Below are positions 1 to 8,269 of a stretch of 41,048 nt of DNA, piece after piece. Positions within the stretch are counted from its first letter, which is position 1; each line of letters begins with the position of its first letter. Source of the DNA: Acidobacteriota bacterium (lineage in GTDB: Bacteria; Acidobacteriota; Vicinamibacteria; Vicinamibacterales; CAVVIG01). The stretch covers positions 101,282-142,329 of the forward strand of contig JAFDVO010000010.1 in the NCBI GenBank assembly GCA_018268955.1, read 5' to 3'. A program made the position numbers and the translations under genes. The notes beneath the pieces are model-generated. The model saw only the letters and a list, made by a program, of their open reading frames with translations, was not told where the DNA came from and made no database searches.

Positions 1-750
1 TTCGTCGCGTGGGTCTCGGCCTCGCGACAGGCCGGGCTGATGCACCTGATGGCAGGGGCGTCAGTGATCATGGCGCTCTCAGTTCTCATCGCGAACTCCC
101 GGTCGGGGCTGCTCGGCTTCTTCATGTCGACGGTGCTGGCGACCGGGCTCGTCATGCGGCGGCAGCGTTCCCGGCGCGGGCGCGTCGCATCGGTGCTGCT
201 GGCGCTGGCTCTTCTCCTCGGGATCGTCACGTGGGCGGGTGTCGGTGGGCTCGCGTCGCGCGTCGCCACCGTTGGCAGGGCTGACTCGAGTGCGGGAGGG
301 CGCCTCCAGGCCTGGCGTGGTGCCCTCGCCATCACCGCAGATTTCCCGCTGCTCGGCTCAGGCCTCGACACCTTCGGCGTGGCGATGCTGCAGTACCAGA
401 CCGGGGACCGCTCGATCCACTTCGAGGAGGCCCACAACGACTACCTGCAGATCCTCGCGGAAGGCGGGGCCGCGCTGGGTGCTGCTGTCGTGGCGGCCAT
501 CGCCACGGTGGCATGGCTCGTCCACGCGCGATTCAGGGAGGCGCCACGCGAGGGCACGACCTACTGGGCCCGCACTGGCGCGGTCATCGGGATGTTGTCG
601 ATTGCCGTGCAGTCGCTGATGGAGTTCAGCCTGCAGATGCCTGGGAACGCGGCGTTGTTCTGCCTGCTCGTCGCGATCGCGCTACATCGATCGCCGAACC
701 TGCGCGTGCGCCCCAGCGCCGGCCAGTCGAACTACGGTTTCGACCGCTAG
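1..750 (+). CDS. O-antigen ligase/polymerase family protein, C-terminal part
   Basis: The reading frame is open from base 1, so the N-terminus lies outside the window; 249 residues are visible. Several hydrophobic segments alternate with short loops. One loop holds the acidic/histidine stretch FEEAHNDYLQILAEGG, typical of the Wzy_C (O-antigen ligase/polymerase) family, where the large periplasmic loop carries H-N-D-Y-L. Family members polymerise or transfer polyprenyl-linked glycans at the outer face of the inner membrane. The gene ends at TAG and is followed 40 bases later by a strong hairpin terminator, so it is the last gene of an upstream operon. Polymerase versus ligase (including exosortase-associated O-glycosylation ligases) cannot be decided from this part. 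A second family member lies at 31764-33167. Confidence 0.8.
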   Translation, partial: FVAWVSASRQAGLMHLMAGASVIMALSVLIANSRSGLLGFFMSTVLATGLVMRRQRSRRGRVASVLLALALLLGIVTWAGVGGLASRVATVGRADSSAGGRLQAWRGALAITADFPLLGSGLDTFGVAMLQYQTGDRSIHFEEAHNDYLQILAEGGAALGAAVVAAIATVAWLVHARFREAPREGTTYWARTGAVIGMLSIAVQSLMEFSLQMPGNAALFCLLVAIALHRSPNLRVRPSAGQSNYGFDR

Positions 751-791
751 ATGAGGGCGCTGCGCGTTCGATGGCCGCGCACGAACGTGGC

Positions 792-819
792 ACGCACAGG
801 GAAATACCCTGTGCGTTTT
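792..819 (+). terminator. Intrinsic terminator after the O-antigen ligase gene
   Basis: A perfect 10-bp stem (ACGCACAGGG at 792-801, CCCTGTGCGT at 807-816) closes a 5-base AAATA loop and runs into TTTT. It sits between the convergent ends of the ligase gene and regulator 1. The T-run favours the plus direction. It is the clearest factor-independent terminator in the window. Confidence 0.8.
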
Positions 820-873
820 CGCAGGAATCGCGTCGGTTCGTCGGGGCTGGACGCTGGTCGTCGGAGCCGCCGA

Positions 874-2076
874 CTACGCGCCCGTGCCAGTGTTGCCGAG
901 GGCGGCGGAGCGCAACCGCGACGCCGCGACCGTCCGGAACCGCTGGAACGGCAGCAGGCAGTCGTGCTTCCGCAGGAAGCTGAGGAACCGCTTGTAGTCT
1001 TCAGGCGGCATGTTGAACAGCTCCACCATCAGGCGGTAGTTGCCATTCGTGCGCTCGAGCCCTGCCTGCACCACCGTCCGCAGGTCCTTCCGCGTCATGT
1101 CGCGCGCCATGAACAGCGGATAGACCGCTGACCAGAACGACTCGCGGTTCTTCAGCAGCAGGTCGATCAGTTCGTCCACGTGGGACCGAACCGGGGTGGC
1201 GTCCGCCACCTGCGCCACGGCAGTGGCTGGCGCCGGCTTCCGCGCGGCGATGTTGCCCGCGACGTCGGGCGGCAGGTTGCCAGGATTCACCACACCGCCG
1301 CCAGCCTTGAGGACGATGCGCTCGATGACGTTCTTGAGTTGCCGGATGTTACCGGGCCAGCGGTGCGCGATCAGGATGTCCAGCGCATCCGGCGTGATCT
1401 CCGGTTGCGGCACGCGGTGCATCTGGCTGTAAGTCCGCAGGTAGTAGTCCACCAGCAGCGGGATGTCGTCCGCGCGCTCGCGCAGTGGCGGAATCAGCAG
1501 GCGGATCACATTGAGGCGGAAGAACAGGTCCTCGCGGAAGGTGCCGTTCGCCACTTCCTTCTCGAGGTCCCGGTTCGTCGCGGTGACGAGGCGCACGTCC
1601 ACGCGCGTGTGGGACCGGTCCGCGCCAACGCGCTGGATTTCGCCCGACTCGAGGAAGCGGAGGAGCACCACCTGCATGCGCGGGCTCATCTCGCCGACTT
1701 CATCGAGGAAGACCGTCCCGTTCCGGGCGGCCTCGAGGATGCCGGGCTTGTCGCGGTAGGCGCCGGTGAAGCTGCCGCGGACGTGGCCGAACAGCTCCGA
1801 TTCGAGCAGCGAGTCCGGGAGCCCCGCGCAGTTCAGCGTGACGAGCGGTGCGGAGGCGCGGGCGCTCCGCTTGTGAACGAGGCGGGCGACGAGCTCCTTG
1901 CCGACACCTGTTTCACCAGTAATCAGGATCTTGGCGTCTGAGGGGGCGGCGCAGTCGATCTCCGCTTCCAGCGCTCGGATCGCATCACTGCGTCCGACCA
2001 GATGCACCGCGCCCGCGTGGGCGACAGTACTGGACAAAGTGGATTCACGACCGACACCAGCCGTCGGTAAGGGCAT
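874..2076 (-). CDS. Sigma-54-interacting AAA+ transcriptional activator without receiver domain (regulator 1)
   Basis: A 400-residue enhancer-binding-type activator. The AAA+ core shows Walker A GETGVGKE (54-61), the sigma-54 contact loop GSFTGA (101-106, a GAFTGA variant), Walker B VFLDE (122-126), sensor I ATNRD (166-170), the arginine-finger segment FREDLFFRLNV (180-190) and sensor II WPGNIRQLKN (240-249). Only about 25 residues precede the core, so there is no receiver, GAF or PAS input domain. Residues 305-400 form a C-terminal region ending in GNYRLMVELFNMPPEDYKRF, which follows the spacing of a Fis-type helix-turn-helix but has unusual residues. It is divergent from, and paralogous to, regulator 2 at 2502-3641. 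By family knowledge it should remodel RNA polymerase-sigma-54 at polysaccharide promoters; the input signal is unknown. Confidence 0.88.
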   Translation of the reverse strand: MPLPTAGVGRESTLSSTVAHAGAVHLVGRSDAIRALEAEIDCAAPSDAKILITGETGVGKELVARLVHKRSARASAPLVTLNCAGLPDSLLESELFGHVRGSFTGAYRDKPGILEAARNGTVFLDEVGEMSPRMQVVLLRFLESGEIQRVGADRSHTRVDVRLVTATNRDLEKEVANGTFREDLFFRLNVIRLLIPPLRERADDIPLLVDYYLRTYSQMHRVPQPEITPDALDILIAHRWPGNIRQLKNVIERIVLKAGGGVVNPGNLPPDVAGNIAARKPAPATAVAQVADATPVRSHVDELIDLLLKNRESFWSAVYPLFMARDMTRKDLRTVVQAGLERTNGNYRLMVELFNMPPEDYKRFLSFLRKHDCLLPFQRFRTVAASRLRSAALGNTGTGA

Positions 2077-2107
2077 CTCTCGAACTCTCTCTCTGGGGGG
2101 AGACTCT

Positions 2108-2137
2108 ACCGTAGCGCCGACAATAGCCGTACGTCAA
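2108..2137 (-). promoter_or_regulatory. Possible sigma-70-type promoter for regulator 1
   Basis: Read on the minus strand: TTGACG (2137-2132), an 18-base spacer, then TACGGT (2113-2108). The -35 matches five of six consensus bases; the -10 is weak. Transcription would start near 2101, giving a leader of about 25 bases before the ATG at 2076. Confidence 0.3.
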
Positions 2138-2213
2138 CAGACAATCTTGTAAATACGCGATGTTAGTCGCCTTTAGAAGGTTACCATTTCACGCCGTTAC
2201 AAAAGGCAAAAGT

Positions 2214-2233
2214 AAGTCGTCAGGTCGACTTTT
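2214..2233 (+). promoter_or_regulatory. GGTCGACTTTT motif, copy A, with inverted repeat
   Basis: AAGTCG (2214-2219) and CGACTT (2226-2231) form an inverted repeat with a 6-base spacer. The right arm lies in GGTCGACTTTT (2223-2233). The same 11-mer occurs at 21136-21146 and 27450-27460, each time in a long intergenic region. It may be a regulator binding site; that is inference. Confidence 0.4.
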
Positions 2234-2359
2234 CTTCTGCGATTGTTTGTGGCCTCGATCGGCCCCCGTGTGCCACCGCCGGACACCCAGCTGGCGGACG
2301 CCGCTCTAACCACAACGCATACAACGATCTACGCGCCCCCACCGAACATATCGACACGG

Positions 2360-2375
2360 CGGTCATGTCCTTGCA
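2360..2375 (+). promoter_or_regulatory. Weak -24/-12-like element upstream of regulator 2
   Basis: The sequence CGGTCATGTCCTTGCA has GG and GC 12 bases apart, as in sigma-54 promoters, with a perfect TTGCA -12 half but a poor -24 half (CGGTCA against TGGCAC). It lies 70 bases before the alternative GTG start and 127 bases before the ATG of regulator 2. Confidence 0.25.
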
Positions 2376-2501
2376 GTCGGGGGTCAGGACATCACAGCGA
2401 TAAGAGGGCGACAGCTGCTGCCGCCGGTTGGGCCGCATCACCACGTGGTGCCCGAACCCGGTGTGCGTGCCGCCGTCCCGCAACATGGGCGCGAGACCCC
2501 G

Positions 2502-3641
2502 ATGAGAAGCAACGGACAGGTTCAACTGATTGGCGCCAGCCGCGCGATCACCGATCTGCGGGCCGAGATCGAGCAGGTCGCTCGATCCGATGCGAAGGTG
2601 CTGATCACCGGCGAGAGCGGTACGGGCAAGGAGGTCGTGGCGCGAACGATTCACGCCATCAGCTCCCGATCGAACAACTCGTTCGTGCCGGTCAACTGCG
2701 CCGGCATCCCGGAAACGCTTCTCGAGTCCGAGCTGTTCGGGCACGTGCGCGGCAGCTTCACGGGCGCCTATCGCGACAAGCCGGGCAAGCTCGAGATGGC
2801 CGACCACGGGACGATCCTCCTGGACGAAGTCGGCGAGATGACGCAGCGCATGCAGGGCCTGCTGCTGCGGTTTCTCGAAACCGGGGAGATCCAGAAGGTC
2901 GGCGCCGAGACGGCGGCCAAGGTCACCGACGTGCGCGTGATGACGGCGACCAGCCGTAACATCGAGGATCTCATCGCCGCCGGCCAGTTCCGCGAAGACC
3001 TCTTCTACCGCATCAACGTCATTCACATCGTCGTCCCCCCACTGCGGCAGCGCCGCGACGACATCCCGCTGCTCATCGACTACTTCCTCAAGGGCTTCTC
3101 GAACCGCCGCCTCTCGGCCGCGCCGAGCATCAGTAATGGCAGCCGGCATCAGGTGGTGCACGCCATTTCCCCCGAGGCCATGACGGCGCTGATGGACTAC
3201 CACTGGCCGGGCAACGTCCGCCAGGTGGAGAACGTGGTCGAGCGCCTGATCGTCACGTGCCGCAACGAAGTTGCACAGATCGACGACCTGCCGATGGAAA
3301 TCCGCGCACCGGGCCGGCCGCGCGGGGCCCAGGCCGCAGAGGTCAAGGCGCAGACCGTGGCGGACGAGCTCTACCGGAAACTGCTGTCCGAACGTGAGTC
3401 GTTCTGGAACGTTGTGTACCCGCTCTACATGAACCGCGAGATCACCCGAAACAACGTGCGGGAGCTCGTACACAAAGGTCTCGAAGAGGCACGCGGCAAC
3501 TACAAGATCGTGCTGCGCCTCTTCAACATGGCGCCGACCGACTACAAGCGCTTCCTGGGGTTTCTCCGGAAGCACGACTGCCACCTGCCGTTCAAGGAAT
3601 ACCGTTCGTTCAAGGAGACCGAACGCAGCATGCCGCTCTAG
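2502..3641 (+). CDS. Sigma-54-interacting AAA+ transcriptional activator without receiver domain (regulator 2)
   Basis: A 379-residue paralogue of regulator 1 with the same architecture: Walker A GESGTGKE, contact loop GSFTGA followed by YRDKPG, Walker B ILLDEVGE, arginine-finger segment FREDLFYRINV and sensor II WPGNVRQVEN. The C-terminus again has the Fis-like but divergent GNYKIVLRLFNMAPTDYKRF followed by LGFLRKHDCHLPF. No receiver domain is present. It lies 19 bases upstream of the export-protein ATG, so it probably leads the core operon or sits directly before its promoter. The ATG at 2502 is preferred. A GTG at 2445 in the same frame would add 19 residues and give an N-terminus as long as that of regulator 1; neither start has a good ribosome-binding site. 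Confidence 0.88.
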   Translation: MRSNGQVQLIGASRAITDLRAEIEQVARSDAKVLITGESGTGKEVVARTIHAISSRSNNSFVPVNCAGIPETLLESELFGHVRGSFTGAYRDKPGKLEMADHGTILLDEVGEMTQRMQGLLLRFLETGEIQKVGAETAAKVTDVRVMTATSRNIEDLIAAGQFREDLFYRINVIHIVVPPLRQRRDDIPLLIDYFLKGFSNRRLSAAPSISNGSRHQVVHAISPEAMTALMDYHWPGNVRQVENVVERLIVTCRNEVAQIDDLPMEIRAPGRPRGAQAAEVKAQTVADELYRKLLSERESFWNVVYPLYMNREITRNNVRELVHKGLEEARGNYKIVLRLFNMAPTDYKRFLGFLRKHDCHLPFKEYRSFKETERSMPL

Positions 3642-3660
3642 GCGGTTGCGCGGAACCATC

Positions 3661-4314
3661 ATGCGTCGAGCACTCACCTCCGCTGTCGTCCTTGCCGCGC
3701 TGGCCATCGCCGCGGCCTCGTCCCTGCACGCCCAGGCACGCGCTGGCGCACCCGCGTCGGCATCGCAGCCAGCCGGCGGCGCGGCCTATTCCGGCACGAA
3801 CGACATCAAGCCGCCGAGCGACTACGAGATCGGTCCGGACGACCAGCTCGCGGTCGTCTTCTGGAAGGACAAGGACCTGTCGACCGACGTGACCGTGCGT
3901 CCGGACGGCATGATCTCGCTGCCGCTACTCAACGACGTGCAGGCCGCCGGCCTCACGCCGGACCAGTTGCGCGATCGGATCACCGCCGCCGCCACGAAGT
4001 ACGTCGAGGATCCCAACGTCACCGTCGTCGTCAAGCAGATCAACAGCCGCAAGGTGTTCATCACCGGGATGGTCGGCAAGCCCGGCGCATATCCGCTCGG
4101 CGGCACGATGACCATCGCGCAGCTCATTGCGCTGGCCGGTGGGCTGAACGAGTACGCGGACAAGGAACACATCACCGTCGTGCGCGGCCGCGACAAGCGC
4201 CCGGACGGCACGCCCTGGAGCTACCAGGTCAACTACATCGAGCTCCTGAAGCGCATCCGTCTGAATCAGAACAACCTGGAACTGAAGCCCGGCGACACGG
4301 TGCTGGTGCCGTAG
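3661..4314 (+). CDS. Periplasmic/outer-membrane polysaccharide export protein (Wza/EpsE type)
   Basis: A 217-residue protein. Residues 1-24 are a signal peptide (MRRALTSAVVLAALAIAA, with a likely cut after LHA). A Poly_export domain follows (DYEIGPDDQLAVVFWKD ... VRPDGMISLPLL), then one SLBB domain (KVFITGMVGKPGAYPL). There is no lipobox cysteine, and the length is well short of E. coli Wza (about 380 residues), matching the short export proteins of XrtA-type loci. It would form or gate the export channel with the chain-length protein and kinase encoded next. The ATG at 3661 is chosen because it begins the signal peptide; a TTG five codons upstream is less likely. The next gene overlaps or directly follows its stop. 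Confidence 0.9.
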   Translation: MRRALTSAVVLAALAIAAASSLHAQARAGAPASASQPAGGAAYSGTNDIKPPSDYEIGPDDQLAVVFWKDKDLSTDVTVRPDGMISLPLLNDVQAAGLTPDQLRDRITAAATKYVEDPNVTVVVKQINSRKVFITGMVGKPGAYPLGGTMTIAQLIALAGGLNEYADKEHITVVRGRDKRPDGTPWSYQVNYIELLKRIRLNQNNLELKPGDTVLVP

Positions 4315-4316
4315 TG

Positions 4317-5717
4317 ATGCACTCGCCCACCCTTCCACGCGTCGTGGTACCGCCCGCAGCACGGCAGCTCGGACGAGGGCTGCTTGCCGCAGCCGCCTCG
4401 CTCGCGGTGTGTGCGTCGGCGGCTTCCGCGCAGACGCCGCGCGTGGAGGGTCCGTTCTCGGGTCTGTTCGGTGGCAATCCCGCGAACCGGCAGATCCTGC
4501 AGCAGTTCGACCTGCGCGGCTCGCTATTCGGCGTCTACCAGGAAGTGCTCGAGCCGAGCGAAAGCCAGCTGCGGGACCTCGACCCCCGGTTTCAGCGAAG
4601 CGGCACTTTCGGCGGTGCGTCGGGCGGCGCGTCCTATCAGTACCAGCGCATCGCCAGGCGCGCCTCGTTCTTCACGCGCGCCAACGCGTCCGGAGCCCAA
4701 TACACGGTCAGCGGCAACACCGTCGCCGTGATGTTGGACGCATCGTCCGGCTTCACCTCCCAGCTTTCCAAGCAGATCAGCTTCGGTGTATCGGGCTCCG
4801 CGGGCTATGCGCCCTTCTACAACTTCAACCAGCTGACCTCCGCGCCCGGATCGCTGCCAAATGCGCCGATCGGTTCGGATCAGATCCTTCCAGGTGCGGG
4901 GTTCGGATTCGGCGCGGCGTACGAGCCGAACGTGAACCTGGGCGCGAGCACGAACCTGAGCGCGAACCTTACCCGCAAGTCCCGTCTCTCGGTGATGGGC
5001 GACTACCGCACGATCTGGCTCACCAAGTCGCATTCGTACGGCTACGACACGGCGATGGCGAGCGCGAATTACAGCTACAGCATCACGCGGCAGCTGTCAG
5101 TGAGAGCAGGTTACCGGCGGGAAATCAGTACTCTCGGATCTCCTGGTGGAGGACGCCAGCCGAGCTACGCACGGAACGGTTTCGAGGTGGGCGTGGACTA
5201 CGGCGACGCGCTCACGCTCGCGCTCGGGCGTCGAACCACCCTCCGCGTGGCGCCGTCCGCATCCGTGGTCCGGTGGAACAACTCCACCTATTTCCGCGTG
5301 AATGGGTCGGCCAGCCTGACCTATAACTTCGCACGCAGCTGGACGGCCGCTGCCAACTACACGCGCGACCTGGGCTTCATGATCGGCTTCACACAGCCGA
5401 TCCTCTCCGACACGGCAGGGGCGACGCTCGCGGGCATGCTCGCCAAGCGCGTTCGTCTGACTAACGGCGTGAGCTGGACCCACGGTCGAATCGGCTTCGG
5501 CGATGCCCCGACGTTGAACTGGTACACAGCAAGCTCCAGCCTGTCCGTGGCGGTGAATCGGAGAATCGCGATCTTCTCGCAGTACAGCTACTCGGTGTAC
5601 GACGTCCCGCCAGGCTCCTGGTCCCTGGTGTCGGTGTCTCGATTCGCGCGCCAGGCGGTCAACGTCGGGCTCACGGCGTACGTGCCGGTCTTCAGCACAG
5701 GGAGGACCCGTCGGTGA
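4317..5717 (+). CDS. Outer-membrane beta-barrel protein of the XrtA-type EPS locus
   Basis: About 466 residues. A signal peptide (hydrophobic LLAAAASLAVCASAASAQ) is followed by many alternating aromatic/hydrophobic strands rich in Gly, Ser, Asn and Tyr, ending in strand-like segments (FSQYSYSVYDV, VNVGLTAYVPVF). This is the profile of a 14- to 18-strand outer-membrane barrel. By position, length and composition it corresponds to the beta-barrel proteins of exosortase A polysaccharide loci. It may act as the outer-membrane exit or a surface scaffold for the polymer. GTG at 4314 directly precedes the ATG and overlaps the previous stop. The downstream chain-length gene starts in its stop codon (GTGA). 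Confidence 0.75.
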   Translation: MHSPTLPRVVVPPAARQLGRGLLAAAASLAVCASAASAQTPRVEGPFSGLFGGNPANRQILQQFDLRGSLFGVYQEVLEPSESQLRDLDPRFQRSGTFGGASGGASYQYQRIARRASFFTRANASGAQYTVSGNTVAVMLDASSGFTSQLSKQISFGVSGSAGYAPFYNFNQLTSAPGSLPNAPIGSDQILPGAGFGFGAAYEPNVNLGASTNLSANLTRKSRLSVMGDYRTIWLTKSHSYGYDTAMASANYSYSITRQLSVRAGYRREISTLGSPGGGRQPSYARNGFEVGVDYGDALTLALGRRTTLRVAPSASVVRWNNSTYFRVNGSASLTYNFARSWTAAANYTRDLGFMIGFTQPILSDTAGATLAGMLAKRVRLTNGVSWTHGRIGFGDAPTLNWYTASSSLSVAVNRRIAIFSQYSYSVYDVPPGSWSLVSVSRFARQAVNVGLTAYVPVFSTGRTRR

Positions 5718-7255
5718 TTCCCGGAAAGATCTACACCCCCGAACTGATCCTGCAGATTGCGTGGCGACGCAAGTGGTGGATCCTCATTCCCGCGCTGCTG
5801 ATCGCCGGCGGCGTCGCCGGCTGGACCCGCAAGCTGCCGGACATGTACAGGTCCGACACGCTCATCATGGTCGTGCCGCAGCGCGTACCGGAAGAGTACG
5901 TCCGCTCCACCGTCACCCAGAGCATCAGCGACCGCCTGCAGTCGATCACGCAGCAGATCCTCAGCCGGACGAGGCTCGAACGGATTATCGAGGACCTCAA
6001 CCTCTACCCCGATCTGCGCAAGACGCAGATCATGGAGGACATCGTCGAGGGGATGCGCGGCGACATCGAAATCCAGGTGGTGCGCGGCGATTCCTTCCGC
6101 GTGGGCTTCCACAGCAGGGATCCGCGCACTGCCATGCGCGTCTCCGAACGGCTCGCGTCGCTGTTCATCGACGAGAGCCTGCGTGACCGCGAGGTGCTGG
6201 CCGAAGGGACGAACCAGTTCCTCGAGGCGCAGCTCGAAGAGGCCCGTCGCCAGCTGGTCGACAACGAGAAGAAGGTCGAGGAGTATCGCCGTCGTCACGA
6301 AGGCCAGCTGCCGACGCAGCTCGAAGCGAACATGCAGGGTCTGCACAACACCGAGATGCAGATCCAGACGCTCATCGACTCGATGAACCGCGATCGCGAT
6401 CGGCATCTGGTGCTCGAACGGGCGCTCGCCGATCTGACGGCGGCCGAAGCCACGCCCGCGCCCGTCGCCCCCGTCGCGCCGGGCCAGACGGTGCTGACCG
6501 CCGCGCAGCAGCTCGCCGCCGCGCGCTCGGAGCTGCAGTCACTCGAACTGAGGCTCAAGCCGGAGCACCCGGACGTCGTCCGCGCGCGCAAGCACGTCGC
6601 CGAGCTCCAGCAGGCCGCCGACAACGAGGCGCTGGCGCAGCCGGTCTCGTCGGAGAATGCGCCGGTCCAGTCCGCCGAAGCGATCCGCCGCAACCGGATC
6701 GACGAGGTCAAGGCCGAACTCGCGAATCTCGACAAGCAGATCGCCGACAAGCAGCAGAAAGAGCAGCAGCTCCGCTCGAACCTCGGGAACTACCAGCAGC
6801 GGATCGAAGCGACCCCGACGCGGGAGTCGGAGCTGGCTGACCTGACGCGCGACTACGGCACGCTGCAGTCGGCCTACCAGAGCCTGCTCGCGAAGAAGCA
6901 GGATTCACAGCTTGCGGCAAACCTCGAGCGCCGCCAGATCGGCGAGCAGTTCCGCATCCTCGACGCCGCCCACCTGCCGGCCCGCCCGTACAGCCCGAAC
7001 CGCCCACGCTTCTATGGCATTGGCCTGGCCGCCGGGCTGGGCTTTGGCCTCGCGCTGGCCGGACTGCTCGAGTACATGGACCGCAGCATGCGCACCGAGA
7101 GCGATGTTCGCGCCGCCCTCAAGGTCGTCGTGCTCGCAACGGTCCCGCTCATCGAAGCGCCCCGCAAGACGAGCCTCGCGTTCAAGGCCGCGATCGCGAC
7201 AGCCGCGGCCGGCACGGTTGCCGCCATCGGGGCGGTCGTCTGGTATCTGCGGTAG
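5714..7255 (+). CDS. Polysaccharide chain-length determinant (Wzz/GumC type, XrtA-associated)
   Basis: 513 residues. The N-terminus contains a Wzz domain with a membrane span (WWILIPALLIAGGVAGW, about 20-36). A long periplasmic coiled coil runs from about 150 to 400 (EAQLEEARRQLVDNEKKVEE; later QIADKQQKEQQLRSNL) with a Pro/Ala-rich insert near 235. The proline-rich exit ARPYSPNRPR precedes a second span (about 437-457). A further C-terminal span (AAIATAAAGTVAAIGAVVWY) is unusual. No kinase domain is fused; the kinase is a separate gene at 8270. Family role: sets polymer length and links the inner-membrane assembly to the export protein. The GTG start overlaps the previous stop by 4 bases, implying translational coupling. 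Confidence 0.92.
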   Translation: MIPGKIYTPELILQIAWRRKWWILIPALLIAGGVAGWTRKLPDMYRSDTLIMVVPQRVPEEYVRSTVTQSISDRLQSITQQILSRTRLERIIEDLNLYPDLRKTQIMEDIVEGMRGDIEIQVVRGDSFRVGFHSRDPRTAMRVSERLASLFIDESLRDREVLAEGTNQFLEAQLEEARRQLVDNEKKVEEYRRRHEGQLPTQLEANMQGLHNTEMQIQTLIDSMNRDRDRHLVLERALADLTAAEATPAPVAPVAPGQTVLTAAQQLAAARSELQSLELRLKPEHPDVVRARKHVAELQQAADNEALAQPVSSENAPVQSAEAIRRNRIDEVKAELANLDKQIADKQQKEQQLRSNLGNYQQRIEATPTRESELADLTRDYGTLQSAYQSLLAKKQDSQLAANLERRQIGEQFRILDAAHLPARPYSPNRPRFYGIGLAAGLGFGLALAGLLEYMDRSMRTESDVRAALKVVVLATVPLIEAPRKTSLAFKAAIATAAAGTVAAIGAVVWYLR

Positions 7256-7270
7256 GACGGCAGGGCACCG

Positions 7271-8266
7271 ATGTACGAATCCTTCTACGGACTGCGCGAG
7301 CGGCCGTTCGACCTCTCGCCGAACGCGCGGTTCCTGTTCCTCTCCCGCAAGCACCTCGAGGCGCTCACGCACCTCGAGTACGCACTCGGTGGAAGGCCCG
7401 GGCTCACCGTCCTCATCGGTGAAGCCGGCACCGGCAAGACGACGCTGATCCGGGCCGCGTTGCAGCAGGCGGCTGCCACGACGAGCGGCGTGGTCCACCT
7501 CGCCAACCCGACGCTGACGCGAGCCGAGTTCTTCGAGTTCCTCGCCTCCGGATTCGGCTTCTCGAACGAGGCCGCGACGTCCAAGACGCGGTTCCTGCGG
7601 GAGCTCGAGGCAGCGCTGGCTGCGCAGCCGGCCACGGGCGCAGGCCTCGCGCTGGTCATCGACGAGGCGCAGGCCGTGCCGCACGAACTCCTCGAGGAAA
7701 TCCGGCTGCTCAGCAACGTCGATGCACCGTCCGGACGAACCGTTGCGGTCATCCTGGCGGGGCAGCCCGAACTGGCGGTGCGGCTCAATGACGCATCACT
7801 GCGTCAACTGAAGCAGCGCGTGGCGCTCCGGTGCGAGCTGGGCACGCTCGACCTGGCGGAAACCGCGTCGTACATCGCGGCGCGCGTGAAGGTTGCGGGA
7901 GGTCGTGCGGAGCAGATCTTCTCGCGCGAGGCGGTTGCCACGGTTCACCAGTATTCAGGCGGCATCCCCCGCACGATCAGCGTCATCTGCGACAACGCGC
8001 TGGTCAACGGGTTCGCGGCAAACGCGCGCCCGGTCGGCCCCGACCTCGTGCTCGAGGTCTGTCGCGATTTCCAGATCGAGCCGCCGGGCGCGGCGACGAC
8101 CGCGCCGCAGGCGGCGGGAAGCGTCGCCGAGCCCGTGCACTCGGCCGGGACGGTTATTCCGCCGTCAGCCGATGCGGTGGCCGCCGACGGACCGTCCGAC
8201 CGCGAGGCGGCGCCGATGTTCAGCGGCTACACGAAGCCGCGTCGCTTCTTTCAGTTCTCGAGGTAG
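7271..8266 (+). CDS. ExeA-like AAA ATPase of XrtA-type polysaccharide loci
   Basis: 331 residues starting MYESFYGLRERPFDLSPNAR, the hallmark of ExeA/GspA-type ATPases found beside exosortase A genes. Walker A is GEAGTGKT (50-57), Walker B ALVIDEAQ (127-134), and sensor/arginine motifs follow (LAGQPELAVRL; RVALRCELGTL). The C-terminal 75 residues are low in complexity and rich in Ala/Pro. In type II secretion ExeA acts on the assembly of the outer-membrane pore; here it may help assemble the export apparatus. That is inferred from family and context. It is separated by 15 bases from the chain-length gene and by 3 bases from the kinase gene. Confidence 0.9.
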   Translation: MYESFYGLRERPFDLSPNARFLFLSRKHLEALTHLEYALGGRPGLTVLIGEAGTGKTTLIRAALQQAAATTSGVVHLANPTLTRAEFFEFLASGFGFSNEAATSKTRFLRELEAALAAQPATGAGLALVIDEAQAVPHELLEEIRLLSNVDAPSGRTVAVILAGQPELAVRLNDASLRQLKQRVALRCELGTLDLAETASYIAARVKVAGGRAEQIFSREAVATVHQYSGGIPRTISVICDNALVNGFAANARPVGPDLVLEVCRDFQIEPPGAATTAPQAAGSVAEPVHSAGTVIPPSADAVAADGPSDREAAPMFSGYTKPRRFFQFSR

Positions 8267-8269
8267 AGC

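Larger units (their letters stand above)
2077..2501. promoter_or_regulatory. Divergent control region between the two activators
   Basis: About 0.4 kb with no convincing gene. It is richer in A+T than its surroundings between 2120 and 2240. It holds a possible sigma-70 promoter for regulator 1, an inverted repeat with a GGTCGACTTTT motif, a CCAGCTGG palindrome (2287-2294) and a weak -24/-12-like element at 2360-2375. These are listed separately. The upstream GTG codon at 2445 is an alternative start for regulator 2. Confidence 0.6.

Noticed and set aside
2220..3707. Long minus-strand open frame opposite regulator 2
   Set aside because: It mirrors the codon phase of a strong AAA+ gene, shows no family features, and arises from high GC content.
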